A DNA stretch of 64,000 nucleotides. Origin: Cladosporium sp. IMV 00045. Lineage: Eukaryota; Ascomycota; Dothideomycetes; Cladosporiales; Cladosporiaceae. Shown here piece by piece: positions 1 to 11,355 of the stretch. The stretch covers positions 1 to 64,000 of the forward strand of contig MSJI02000666.1 in NCBI GenBank assembly GCA_001931905.2, in the 5' to 3' direction. Numbering within the stretch: the stretch's first letter is position 1; each line of letters opens with the position of its first letter. The notes under the pieces were generated by a model, which worked only from the letters and a program-made list of their open reading frames with translations, had not been told where the DNA came from and made no database searches. The position numbers and the translations under genes are program-made.

Positions 1-904
1 TCGATGCTTTCCCTTGGTAAACAATCTGCGGGAGCCTCTGGGTTGCTCACTGCGCAGTGCGGGACTCCTGGATCCTTGTGAGATTCTGCTCTTAGATGAT
101 TGTGAGACAGGTTGACATACCGAAACCTTTGGCGCGCGTATCTGCTTGCCGAAACACCAAAACTTCCGAATCTAGTTGTCCGCCAAGATAATACCAACGG
201 TGTCGCGGTCTATGATAGATATGCACGTTCTCGAGCACATCCTCGCGATCGACGATGTCCTTTGGTTCGAGATCATTCTCTGGGTCTACTGAATTCTTGT
301 CGCAAAGAGCGAGAGGGTAATCGTGCAGTGGTCCTCGAAGGGACTTCCACATAGTGATATATTGGGCCCGCCCCCTGAGGATTTGCTGTCACGGCCGTGT
401 CTTCGTAAGACCTGCCTCACCAGATCTTCGGATATTGCATCGATGTGGGCTACAATATTGGGCTGGCCGTATGAATACTGCTCTCCTGTTGAATATGGGA
501 ACGATGCTTCCCGTTTTCGTATCTGATTAACCCTTAATGATTACTCAACATAGCCGGAGAGACTCACTTTTTCAGATACGAAACAAATCAGCTGTACTTC
601 CGGGATAATGCTTCCAAAGCTTACTCTCGAGCTCACGAAAATACACCGTTGTGGTCTTCTCATGGCTATCGAAGAGTTCGTATTGCATTTTCGTGCCGAG
701 CTCGCAGACCGTGAAGCCATTATTGCCCTCCACTTGGTATCCCTCCTGACATTTACGTATATTGTGGACCTCTACCTCGCACTTCTCGCGCAACACATTG
801 CTGACTGGGACTCCACCTTCGGGTGCGTAGCGCATGGTGTATGGCTTCTCACTTGCATATCGAGGAAGCTCTTGCAGATGGTATATTCCAGTAGAGATTG
901 CCAT
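1..904 (-). pseudogene. Decayed AsaB/CmcJ-type oxygenase-like gene, cut by left edge
   Basis: Reading leftwards from 904, three blocks resemble the fungal AsaB/CmcJ/NvfI family (2-oxoglutarate/Fe-oxygenase-like secondary-metabolism proteins). An N-terminal block lies at 572-904. A middle block containing an A-H-I-D segment (possible metal ligands) lies at about 395-513. A block with WKSLRGP and RHRWYYLGGQ lies at 92-395. After a likely intron (donor GTATGT just left of 102) the family C-terminal segment ending near LPRESI continues past position 1. Two things are broken: the frame shifts by one base between about 385 and 400, and the N-terminal and middle blocks do not join in phase. A 69-bp inverted-repeat-bounded segment (515-583) lies at that junction. 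I infer a pseudogene; an assembly indel is the alternative for the frameshift. Confidence 0.65.
515..583. repeat. Short element with 12-bp perfect terminal inverted repeats
   Basis: TTTCGTATCTGA (515-526) is repeated in perfect inverted orientation as TCAGATACGAAA (572-583) around a 45-bp AT-rich interior. It sits exactly where the AsaB-like pseudogene loses its frame. It could be a miniature insertion, or an intron whose ends happen to be palindromic: on the minus strand the interval can be read as GTATCT...ATCAG. No target-site duplication is obvious. Confidence 0.45.
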
Positions 905-1589
905 AGCTGCAGAATCGACCGGTGTGGGTGGGGGGTGAGAAGACGCTATGTGTTCAGATGAAAAGTACTTTGGGGTCGGACGTGTTCAGTGGAGGATGCC
1001 TAAGGAATCATTGGAGGATGTCTGATTGTGTGGGAGAAGTGCATGGCTCGTACATGCATGTAATCATCCACCAAGCTCACCATTGACAACGTGGCCGAAT
1101 AGAATCGCGAGGCTCGGTCGCCAGCATTCATTCGATCACACAGGAAGATGTTCTCGTCGACGCTGTGTGACACTTCCTTGCCTTCTATTGGCCTGTTTGG
1201 ACGGCACAGCCTTGGCTAAGAAGACGCCTCCATCCTCCTTTTCGGTTTGTGGGGGCTCGCCGGTCTCACCAGCCTGCAATTCCAATCACATCTAAGATAG
1301 GCTATACTTGCGTAATTACGTCCCATCCCACGCGAAACCCTAAAGACGAGCCTGCTCATGAATAGCAGCTTCCAAGAACATCGCCTTCGACGCCACGAAC
1401 CATTGTGGCAAACGAGGCTGCATCGGCATGAACACAAGTACGTTGGCATAATGTGCGTCTTGGAAAGTCGTTGAGCCAGGCCTACGCAGCATGGCATCCC
1501 AGATGCCTGGTGCCCCGATCACGATTGCGATGGCGAGTGTGGGCTAATAACAGCCCTTATCGCTTTGGCGGTCATGAGATAGTCTGATT
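905..1589. other. Intergenic
   Basis: No gene recognised. A 60-codon minus-strand frame (1340-1522) has protein-like composition but no family match that I can recall. The other frames look random. Confidence 0.5.
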
Positions 1590-4500
1590 TTGCCCATGAG
1601 AACTGATGCATCCGGAAAGAGCGCTTTTCGGACACATCTCCACAACACAACAGCAGTATCGCTACAAATGTCGTTTATCCCTTTGCAACAGGACAGCATA
1701 ACATCAGCGGCGAAGGAGGCCCTTGATGCCCTCACAGCTTTATGCGAGTCTAATAAAAATCTGCCCCCAGATGACGACTATGAGGCAACCACACAAGCTT
1801 ACAACGATGAGATCGAGCGACTGGGGATCTGGATTCGCGAACGCGGCGTCCGCGAGGGAAAGCTAGACCACAAGCTCAGAGAGTCATCCGGCATACATTT
1901 CCGTGTTCTTGTGCTGCTCAGGGAGCTTTCTGGAATTACAGATGAAAGCGTACGACTCGACAACAATGCTGAAACATCCAACCGAGCTGGATCTGATAAA
2001 TCTAGTTTCCCACACGCGTGGTCAAAGGACGACTCAAACGTGAGCGTTGGATCTGGCAGTCTCAGCCTTGACACAGATTTCACTCGTGCAGAGAGCCTGC
2101 CAGATACCCCATTGACGCACATCCACGAGATGGTTGGACTCCTCCTAGAACTTGGGCCGGTTTTGCTGGATCCAACACCCGAGGATCGCTTCGCGAGATC
2201 AACTCATCCGGAAGCAGCACGTCGTGATATCGACCATGTACGTGCTATTTTTCCAAGGGCTGACGATCGCTTGGTTGAAAGACTGGGCAGAGCCAATTGG
2301 GAACGCCGACAGTATCTAATGAGCCTCCTACCCGCTTTGGAATATGACGGTCCAAAGGTTGAAGTCGTTGGTTCTGCTTTCGTCAAGCCTGTCGAGCGAG
2401 ATGATAGGCTTGATTCTTCGGGTTTTCAGTCTGACAGCGAGGTTTCCCTTAGGCTCGAGAAAGATGTGCTGCAACAAGTACCGCACAGCTCCCACGAGGA
2501 GAACATGGATGATGAACGAGCGGGCAGGGATGGCGCTGATGATACTTCATTCACGATATCGCAATTCCAATCATCAACCTTGGGAAACTTTTCGACTTCC
2601 TACACAGCCATCATAGTGCCATCGAAAGGAGTTGCTACGATAGAGGAGAATGTGCCCCTCGCCAAGACCAGCCGCAGACTTTCTAATCCGCCCTGCCCAA
2701 ATGAGTTGCTCTCTGGTGATGAGTTCACCTGTCACTTTTGTGCTCACAAGGTCACCGGCATTGGGTCTGCATCAGAATGGAAGTAAGTGGTAGCTGTTTA
2801 CGATTGAACCGCACAGGATTGTGCTGAAGCGAAATCAGGAAGCACGTGTTCAATGACCTGGAACCATGCATGTGCACATACCTGGACTGTACTTCGTCAA
2901 CATATACTTACGGAAACCCGAGCGCCTGGTGGGCCCATGAGACTAGCCGACATCGAACTGGCCATTCCTGGGTTTGTACCCCTTGCGAGAAAGGGGGAAT
3001 GCTTCCGCATTTGCCACTACGAAGTCATTCGAGGATCACATGTCTGGACATCATCCTGTCAAGCTCACATCCACGTAATTACTCAACATACGAGATATGT
3101 GCCAAAGAGAAGACGGCGTGGAGCCGCCAAGCGATGTTTGCCCATTGTGCTTGAGAAGAGTCGATATCAAGCAAATGCCCAGATCAAAAGACGTCGAGCG
3201 CGCCATAAGAAACCATGTTTCAGGACACATGGAGCAACTCGCGTTGTTCGTTGCATCGTCTACCGGTCACAAAGTCCTCGAAGAAACAGACTCAGACCTA
3301 CAAGACGACTGGAATTCAGAAAATCCTTTCGAAGGTGAATTGAAGTCTATCGTGTCGAGAGATACCCATCTTTCGAAACGTGAGCTCCAAGTGGCAAATC
3401 TGAAAGCCTTCATAGCGGATCAGAAGAATTTAGCACTTGAACCTCATGCCAGACAAGCCACTGTGCCAGCCGGTACTTCGGCGACTCCAGGGGAGCGCGC
3501 CGAACAAGAAACTGTCTTTGCCCTCACGATATCGGCCCCAAAGTTTCCAATCTTCGTTCAAATGCCGCCGCCGAACGAACACTTCTACTACAGATCGAAC
3601 TTGCTTCAAGCCCTCGACCAAGCCTTGGCTTCCCCCGGCCAAATCTGCATCATTCATGGCGTTGGTGGAGTGGGCAAAACACTTGCCGCTGTAGAGTATA
3701 GCCTCACACACAGAGATCGATACGATGCTATGTTCTGGTGCCAAGCAGATACAGCGCCCGGTCTCGCCGAATCTTACTTTCAGATGGCATTGGCCGTAGG
3801 GGTTGCAGACAGCCCAGAGGACCAATACTTCGTCACCGCAAAAGGGAGAAGCTGGCTCCAAGAGACAGGTAAGACTCACTCGTCCCTTGGACAATGAATT
3901 TGACTAAGATCTGTAGATAAGCGATGGCTCTTTGTGTTTGATAACACAGTCAGTTGGGAAGACATTTCAAAATACATACCCAATATTCTTCGCTTCACCA
4001 AAGGATCTGTGCTCATCACCACCCAAGATGAGAACTTACTCTCCCCTGCAGGAAGTGTCACCAAGATTCGCATCAACCCGCTCAATCAACAGTCTGGGTC
4101 TCAAATGCTACTCAAGTACTTAGGAAGAGACGTTGACAACGACTCAGAACGACACCTTGCAAAAGAGATTTCAGTCTTTGTTGGCGGTCTGCCTGTGGCT
4201 ATCGCCCACGTTGCTGGATATGTCAGTTACTCCGGCTACTCACTGGAAGAGCTGATCGAGACTTTTCGAGAATGGCGAAAGCGTTCTGGCATGGCCACAG
4301 ACGAAGCAGATGATTTACCTGCGGCGTTTAGGGAAGCCTCCTTCAGCTACGATGAAGCTCTGACTATGGTCTGGGAAGTCACTTTGCGGGAACTCACTCA
4401 GGATGCCCGTGATGTTCTCAATCTCCTCGCCTACCTCAACAGCACGTCTGTACCCGAAGACATGATATGGACAATACATGCAGACCCAATTCTATCTTTT

Positions 4501-5990
4501 CTTGATCCAAGAGAAAAGATCAGGTGAACATTCTTGATAAACGTCGAGTTTCTGTCACTGGGCTTTTACTGACCGCTTCTGCTTAGAAAAAAGAGAAATC
4601 GCCTATCTCTGACACGACGGAGACTTCTCGTTGAGTCCGATGGTTGCTTCTCTATGCATCGTTCTCTTCAACAATACGTTCGCAGCAGACTCGCAGATGA
4701 TAAGGGCCAACAGCAGACCGTCTTCGATCAGGCCGTTGCACTGGTGCGCGAGTTCTTCCCCCTCCAAACGAGCTTCAACAACCAACACCAGACCGATGGG
4801 GTGAGCGACAGAAGCTGCTACCACATCTTCACGCTTTGCACGACGTATACCACAAATCCAAACACCAGATCGTCGGTTCTATCGAGTTCGCACAACTTCT
4901 TTTGGACGCCGGCATGGATCAATTCGAGCAAGGGATCGTGCACGAAGGTCTCCTGCTTCTGAACACTGCCGAAAACGTGCTCGAAGCTTCGGAGGCCTCA
5001 ACATCCGAAGAGCATCAAGTGATGAGGGCAGATATTCATGCAATGATTGCCATCATGTACGACGACGTTGGCATTGAGAAACGTAAAGAGGCTATGAGAC
5101 GCAGAGAGACGGCTCTCAATGTGCGCCGGAAGACGTTTGAGGAGTCGCCTTCGAAGAAAAAGAAAGATGAAATTTTGCTGTACAACTCATGGATGGAGTA
5201 CGCCATCTCGTTACTCCACTACCATCGCTACGCCGAGGCAGAGCCCATCATCGAAAAATGCCTAGTCAAGTTTCGCGAATGGGACTCTGAGGAGAACATC
5301 CCTTTCGAATACGCGAAATACTACAACAAGATCGCGCTCGTGCGCATGTACCAGGGCAGATTTGAGGAAGCGATCGACTTGGCCACGAAAGGCGTTCAGC
5401 TCATGAACCAAACTGGCTACAACCTCTTTTGGAGTCGTTTCAAATTCGACCAAGCTTGTATCATCCTGCAAAGCGGCGACGTGGAGCGAGCACTGCGCAT
5501 ACACGAAGACATCTACGAGCAACGCATTGAGAAAGTCGGTCTTGTGAATCCACTTTCGCTACACAGCATGTACGCAATTGGCGCAATACATGAGTTGAAA
5601 CAAGATTTCTCCGAAGCCGAGTGAGTCACCACGCTGCGGAAGAAGTCTCGACCTGATACTAACCTTCAAAATCACAGAACCTGGTTCCGCAGAGTTCTCG
5701 ATCAGCAACAGGTCCTCACGTCCTGGCCTGCTGAAGCCCACTCGCGGACCCAGTTCCACCTTGCCAAAGTACTTGAAGCGCAAGGCAGACCGGAGGACCT
5801 TGACGAAGCAGTCATACTGCGAGATAGCGCTCTCGAGACTCTCCATCGCTTGCTGCCTTTAGACTTTCCCGAAGAGTTGAAGAGCGTCTCTGACGAAGCT
5901 ATTCTCTTCGACCACATGTTACCCATATCCCCGGGTGGGCCTCGCTTCACCGGTAGAGGCTTGTTGGAATGTTTCATGCGGAAGGCGTAG
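1590..5990 (+). pseudogene. Zinc-finger / NB-ARC / TPR protein (NLR-like), frame-disrupted
   Basis: Fungal STAND architecture. It has a helical N-terminal region (start 1590, or Met at 1668), C2H2-like fingers (CHFC near 2730, CTYLDC, CPLC near 3145), then a nucleotide-binding domain with Walker A GGVGKT (3664-3681), Walker B WLFVFDN after an intron, and the GLP motif. TPR-like helices follow from 4836 to the stop at 5988. Introns 2783-2838, 3869-3916, 4524-4586 and 5621-5677 splice in phase. Three lesions interrupt otherwise colinear homology. A one-base shift lies at the G run 2993-2997. An in-frame TAA sits at 3076-3078, where the same frame resumes toward CPLC. A second one-base shift lies near 4790-4800, just before the RQKLLPHLHALHDVYHKS segment. 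Such proteins are linked to fungal non-self recognition and cell death. This copy is probably dead unless the lesions are assembly errors. Confidence 0.75.
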
Positions 5991-6371
5991 GCCATGTGTG
6001 TACTCCTGGTGGCAGTCAAGAAACTCGGGGTGCGTACAAAGCAGATACTCCGTTGCAGATTCTGAGCCACAGGCCGGATCTTGCATATTGTGCAAGATTC
6101 GACAAGTACATTCCAAGTTTTCGGGCAACCTGAAAGGAAGACAGCAACAGCCGCAACTCAAGTACTGTTCAAACATCCGTAGCGGTGGTGCCTGTGCATT
6201 GAAAGGCGCGATGTTTTGTGCTTGACGTGCTGGTCACTTTTGAGCAGAAATTCGCCTTTGCATGCTGACGGGCGTGGAAAGGTGCTATCATCCGTTTGTA
6301 TTTCATCAGGTTCCCATGGTCCGGCGGTCATTTTCCCATGTTGATGGTTGCATCCTCAAGTGTTCTTCGTT
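5991..6371. other. Intergenic
   Basis: Convergent 3' ends of the NB-ARC/TPR gene and the next gene. Nothing else is visible. Confidence 0.5.
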
Positions 6372-7432
6372 TCAGAAATGCACGTACGAAGTAGGTGAGA
6401 GACCAAAGTAATCCGGTGACAATGGCCTTTGATTGTCGACAGCCTCGGTGTGGGTCCTATTATCAATAGGAAAGTCCTCCGGTTCCTGAGATTCTATTCT
6501 GTCATATGTGGCCGAACCCTCCAAGGTGAAAATACGAACGCAAACCGAAGCGACATGTTTGCATGTTTCTGGTAAGCTGGACAGTGATTGATGATCCAGG
6601 TTGGATGCCAGCGTCTCGGCACTTTGTCGTGTGTCGACCTCGGTGATTAGGACGTATTTTACTTTCTGTGCCGGATTGAGCTGCTCAGCTTCTGCAACAT
6701 GCGACTGAAAGACGAGTTGTCTTGTCCAGTAGACCAGATCACTTCGCAATTTCTGCGCCACTTCGGTCACGACTGCACCAGGCTCTGCGTCACAGTTTAT
6801 CTCGACATGCAAGAGATGGGCAGCAGGTGCTATTCAAATCGAGTCAGTATTGATTTAGGCATTCTGCGTGAAGAATCTCTCTTACGCGGTAGAAGGCGGG
6901 TATCAGTGGAAAGATGGTGAGCTTCCAAAACCAAGTCCGTATCCAAGTGGGCACCAGGAGTATAGAACTTGCGGATGATGGGCCAAGAGAATTTTGGCGA
7001 GGCGGCCGAGCTGTGGTTGATATCTTCGAATCGCCATGTTGTGTCAATATGTACTAGTGTGAGGGTGAGGTCCCCGCTGAGCCCACTCGAGAGATCGCGA
7101 TCTTGATCGTGATCGTGATCGTGATGGGCCGTCAACTCCGCACGCGCGCCTGTATCTTGATCGTATTGTGGTCGGTGGGCCGCTATGATGGCCTTTTTCT
7201 CTATCCCGGCCGACTGCCCACTGTAGCGACAGAGGAAAGTGGCTGCATATAGGGCATTCCCTGCCGCAACGTGCATTTGGATGTTTTGCAGCAGGCGGGA
7301 TGTGTCGCTTTCGTATGCAAGAATCTGCGCCACAATCTTTCCATTGGTTAGTTGCGGTGCCATTATTTTTAGTACTCGAGTCGGGATGTTTCCAATGCCG
7401 TGGTGCTGATCAAATGATGATGCGGTTCGCAC
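6372..7432 (-). CDS. Hypothetical two-exon protein
   Basis: Exon 7432-6886, a 56-nt intron (6885-6830, donor GTAAGA, acceptor AATAG) and exon 6829-6372 join in phase to give about 334 residues, or about 311 if the Met at codon 24 is used. I do not recognise the family. The middle holds a His/Asp-rich repeat (HHDHDHDQDRD) encoded by an imperfect GATCGT tandem repeat at 7105-7125. No signal peptide or membrane segment is visible. The intron fit and two long open exons support a real gene; function unknown. Confidence 0.5.
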
Positions 7433-7817
7433 GGCTTGTTACACGGCCAAAAAGGATATCGCGTGGCATGGGCATGGGCATGGGTTACATGATTCACGCT
7501 GGGGGCTTGGCATTTGAATGTACCCGGAGGCACTCCTGAACTTCAACTTGCACATCACCTTTCAGCGCTGAGTACAGGAAAGATTATTCATATTTGCCAC
7601 GTTTGGGTTGCTTGTTCGGTGAAGAACGTATATGGAGCAGTACGTCGTTCTTGTACTATAAAAGCGTTCACATAAAATGAGATTCCGACCATTAGTCCAA
7701 TCTGAGAAAGCACGGACAGCGATCGTGAGACCATCGCTAAGCTGCTGACGCGCCTATCGCCATCCTATACCACGCCAAGAAAAGGATCGAAACAACATCG
7801 TGGACTGATCACAACAC
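7433..7817. other. Intergenic / 5' region of the unknown gene
   Basis: Lies between the start of the unknown minus-strand gene and the 3' end of the protease gene. Short frames only. Confidence 0.5.
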
Positions 7818-9161
7818 CTACAGCGACGCGCGAATGGGCAAAACCTTGACAGTCATCCAGGCTTTGCGCACAATATCACGCCCACTCTGTCCGAAGAGCG
7901 CTTCCGCGCGCCGGCACGTGAGGTCTGCCATCAGCTTGAAGGCGTTCTTGGAGTTCTTCTCAAGGTTGCGTGTATTGACCTTTTCCGGGTCAAACATTGC
8001 CTGCAGAGCTGGGTCCAGCAGTGTATCGTACCATATCTTCCCGGCCTTCTCCCAAGCGTTTCCGCCGAAAGCAGTCGCGACAAGATAGAAGGCACGATTC
8101 GGAATGCCCGAGTAGATGTGTACGCCACCGTTGTCCCTGCTTATAGGCAGCTCTTCGTACCCATCCATGTCAGCTGGTTGAGGGTCTCGTCCAACAACTT
8201 CAGGCCAATTGTAAGCGGTCCCTGGAGCCTTCATGCTGCGAAGTGCTGGTGCATTCTTGTTCAAGAAGATGCCTTGTCCGATGAGCCAGTCTGCCTCTTC
8301 GGCTTTCTGATGGTTGTAGAACTGCTTGATCAACGACCCGAACACATCAGAAAAGTGTTCGTTTAAGGCACCAGACTGCCATTGATACGGCAAATTGGCC
8401 GTGAATTGCGTGACAGCATGCGAATACTCGTGTCCGGCAACGTCCAGACTCTGGGTGAAGTCGTTGAAGATGGCACCATCCCCGTCACCAAAGGACCACT
8501 CGGAAGTCCGAGGATCCCAGAAAGCATTCATGTATCCCGGGGTGATGCCATTGTCGTCATCCCAATGGACGCTTGCAATCAGATGGAACCCTTTGTCGTC
8601 GATGGAGTTGCGGCCGTAGACCTGGGAGAAGAAATCGAATATTTTCCCAAGGTAGTCCCAAATGCGTTTCGCACCGTCATCCATCGAGGCGTTCCACTCT
8701 TGTAGATCTCGAATGACAATATCGCCAGTCTTCTCGTCCGTCTGCTGTGCATCTCGCACGACTCGAAACAGAAGCTCTGGTACTGGTCGCTTCGGCGGAC
8801 GAAGCCTCCCAGCGCTCTGCAGAGCACTCAGTCTCTCGATGTTGAGCTTCACGCGGGCCTTGGTGTCTTCGGCGATGTCTTCGGCCTTTGCAATCTCTGA
8901 ATAGACGTAGGACGGAATCAAGGGCTGCGGTGCGGCCATTACCCGATCTCCTGCGCCCGATGGTGCACCGGACGAAGCAAAAGCGGTCAAACCTAAGCCT
9001 TCACGAGCCCGGTGTACACTCTCCATGGCTTTGAGGGTATTGAAAGCAATAGCTCGTTGTTTCTCATTTGCACCAGGCGCACGAGCGACATGCTCCAGGA
9101 TATGTGGAGGGACAATGCCGCAGCATCTTGAGCCAGCATGGCTGTGGTCGTGAGAAGACAT
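7818..9161 (-). CDS. Protealysin-like M4 zinc metalloprotease
   Basis: Intronless, 447 residues. Thermolysin-family signatures are all present: HEYSH zinc site (His244, Glu245, His248), third zinc ligand Glu268 in GALNEHFSD, and catalytic His348 in DNGGVHIYSGIPN. The N-terminus has no signal peptide. It carries a short CCGIVPPHILEHVA block typical of the propeptide of protealysin-type bacterial M4 enzymes rather than the long FTP/PepSY propeptide of secreted thermolysins. The family hydrolyses peptides on the amino side of hydrophobic residues. M4 enzymes are mainly bacterial. The single exon among intron-rich neighbours suggests horizontal transfer (inference). The gene looks intact, with both active-site blocks complete. 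Neighbours give no functional hint. Confidence 0.9.
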   Translation of the reverse strand: MSSHDHSHAGSRCCGIVPPHILEHVARAPGANEKQRAIAFNTLKAMESVHRAREGLGLTAFASSGAPSGAGDRVMAAPQPLIPSYVYSEIAKAEDIAEDTKARVKLNIERLSALQSAGRLRPPKRPVPELLFRVVRDAQQTDEKTGDIVIRDLQEWNASMDDGAKRIWDYLGKIFDFFSQVYGRNSIDDKGFHLIASVHWDDDNGITPGYMNAFWDPRTSEWSFGDGDGAIFNDFTQSLDVAGHEYSHAVTQFTANLPYQWQSGALNEHFSDVFGSLIKQFYNHQKAEEADWLIGQGIFLNKNAPALRSMKAPGTAYNWPEVVGRDPQPADMDGYEELPISRDNGGVHIYSGIPNRAFYLVATAFGGNAWEKAGKIWYDTLLDPALQAMFDPEKVNTRNLEKNSKNAFKLMADLTCRRAEALFGQSGRDIVRKAWMTVKVLPIRASL

Positions 9162-10915
9162 CTTGTGATTGGATTTGCAGAAGGATGTTTGTATGAGGCT
9201 TACTCCAGTACGTGGCGAGTGGTGTTGGGAGGAAAGGAAGCAAAATCGTCCATGAGCCCATCACGATACTTATATGCTGAGGTACTAATAGCTACAAGGA
9301 GTATATCAATGTCATGCCGCCGTCTCATGCCTTTTAAAGCTGTCTGCAAGATCTCTCTTCCAACACGTAAGCTGTATGATACGTATCTCTCCCAGCATAA
9401 GGTGCGGAGCTTGGTATACGTGAATATCGAGACAAAAGTATGATCACAGAGGCCTGCATCTATGATGGGGGCCCACGATCCGGTCGAATAAGCAAGTGTA
9501 GAGGCGTTATCACGCTATCATTGGGCAGGTACCGGGAATTCCAGATCGTCTTCGCCAGCTCTTATGGGTAGGATGATATGTACCTAAAGGCAGAGGCTGG
9601 CTGAAAGCAGCTATTGACTTGATAGCAATGCAATCCGACGTCTTTGATCATCGAATTGGCGTCCATGGGAGGCAGTTTAATCACGCACCATGCTCGTGCC
9701 GTAAGGTGCGATCAGGCCAAGTACCGGTCAGTCCGTAGAGAAGTCAATGGGAGATATCAGGCCAACTGCGCAAAGTGATGGAAGGCCCTGCCACGCAAGC
9801 TTTCGCTTCGATATGTGCTGTATTCTATACCTGAATTCAAGCCTTATCGATGCGAGATCACGCCACTGCCTCAAAGCCAGCCGAATGTGTGCAATGGGAT
9901 GTTTGCATTATCCATGCTCACAAGTCTGCCACCGAGTCCCCAGGGTTGAGACGCCAATCTTCAAATGTTTAATATCAGTCAGGTCTTTGTATGCTTCAAA
10001 GTGGTGGAGAGTGGTATGCTCCATTGTGATCGACCGGCCCGAATTACACTCTCTGTTGTGTTTTGGTGGTCGTCACGTCCAGCTAAGCCGGCTCACGTCA
10101 ATCAGTAATATGTGACTCTGTCCATGCTTTCAGCAAATCACACGCCGCCTTGCATCACGAGAGATCAGGATGGATCATCTGCCCACACATATCTCCTGAG
10201 AGAATCCATCAAGGCAAAATTGGCCGGTCGATGCCCAATCATCAGAAGGATGCTGGGGAAAAGCTGCACCTATCAGCTCAGGTGGCGGCTGAGTTACAAC
10301 CATCAGCCTGCAGATCGAATCTAGGCCGTTGATACAGCCACTTCAAACAGAGCAGGGACAAGTTCTTATTCTCGACAAGTAAATCGAATTCTGAGATGAT
10401 GCCGAGTGCTCTGACATGATGCCCACTCCTCCCGAAACTTGATGAAATCTTCAGTTTTGTGATCCGCAAGGGCCCGGTATCAATACCGTTTTGTTCTTAC
10501 GTTTATGGAGTCAGTATCAAGACCACACTTATGAGAAAGGAGGCTCCAAGGATCGATTACCTTTGGAGCTTTAAACACAATGATGTACGGTCACGACCGG
10601 ATGCAGTCTCCACGATCGAGCAGCATTCTCGCTTCCTGGGCATTATTGCAGCCCCAAATTTGCCCCTTTCGTTCCACTGTGGCTACTAGCGACATCTTTT
10701 GATGATGAGGCTTTTTATTCAGATAGATCATACTGGCTGATCTGATCTTGTTTGAGGAGTGACGTTCCGTATCTTTCTGCTTTGCCCCCCAAACCTCAAC
10801 CCCCTCAAATTCCTTCTTTCCCTTGGACAAGCACCCATGTCTGCAAACTACGGACTAATACGACAACAGTATCCATCCAGTGTCTTTCATGTAGGAAGGA
10901 ATGCCGGTCCTTCGC
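9162..10915. other. Long intergenic stretch
   Basis: About 1.75 kb with only short frames (the longest, 9747-10115 plus, has random-looking composition). No transposase, repeat array or tRNA recognised. It holds the promoter of the M4 protease and the 3' side of the six-cysteine protein gene. Confidence 0.5.
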
Positions 10916-11355
10916 CTAACACTGTCCATCGTTGGGATCAACACTAAGCCGTCATCAGTCAAGTCTTCGAGTTCATCGTAAACCCCTGTAACGTACCGGA
11001 AGAAGAACCCCGAGCCCTCATTCTTATTCTCTCCGCCCTTGGAACACGGCTCAGCAATATCGAAGAACTCACGCTCGCAATCGCCAGCATTCAGGCCCTG
11101 TTTGCTGTTTGGGCCTTCGTAACGGACCAAGAAGTTGATCTTGGACACGCTGTCGTAGTTGTAACACGCGAGCGCAGCGCTCTGAGTCGTCGGAAAGAAG
11201 CCGAAGTTATCCTGACAGATCTGCCTGAAGGTATTGCGAAGAGAGTCGGCGCTGGCTTGAAAGTCTCTGCCACCGTCGTAGCAATGAACCCTGGCGAACG
11301 CCTGGGACACGCTGGCGAGCAATGCGGCCATTACGGGAAGGGCTGGAAGATGCAT
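10916..11355 (-). CDS. Small secreted six-cysteine protein (effector-like)
   Basis: Exon 1 (11355-10997) encodes a signal peptide ending near AFA (residues 1-21) and most of the protein. A 53-nt intron (10996-10944, donor GTACGT, acceptor CTTAG) joins in phase to a 28-nt last exon encoding FRVDPNDGQC and a TAG stop. The spliced product is 128 residues. Reading straight through instead gives a longer, unrelated tail. The mature part has six cysteines (three possible disulfides), a YDGG start and a GG..GFFFR end, a layout seen in small fungal secreted proteins of unknown role. I infer an extracellular protein, possibly host- or microbe-directed. No enzymatic motif is visible. Confidence 0.75.
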
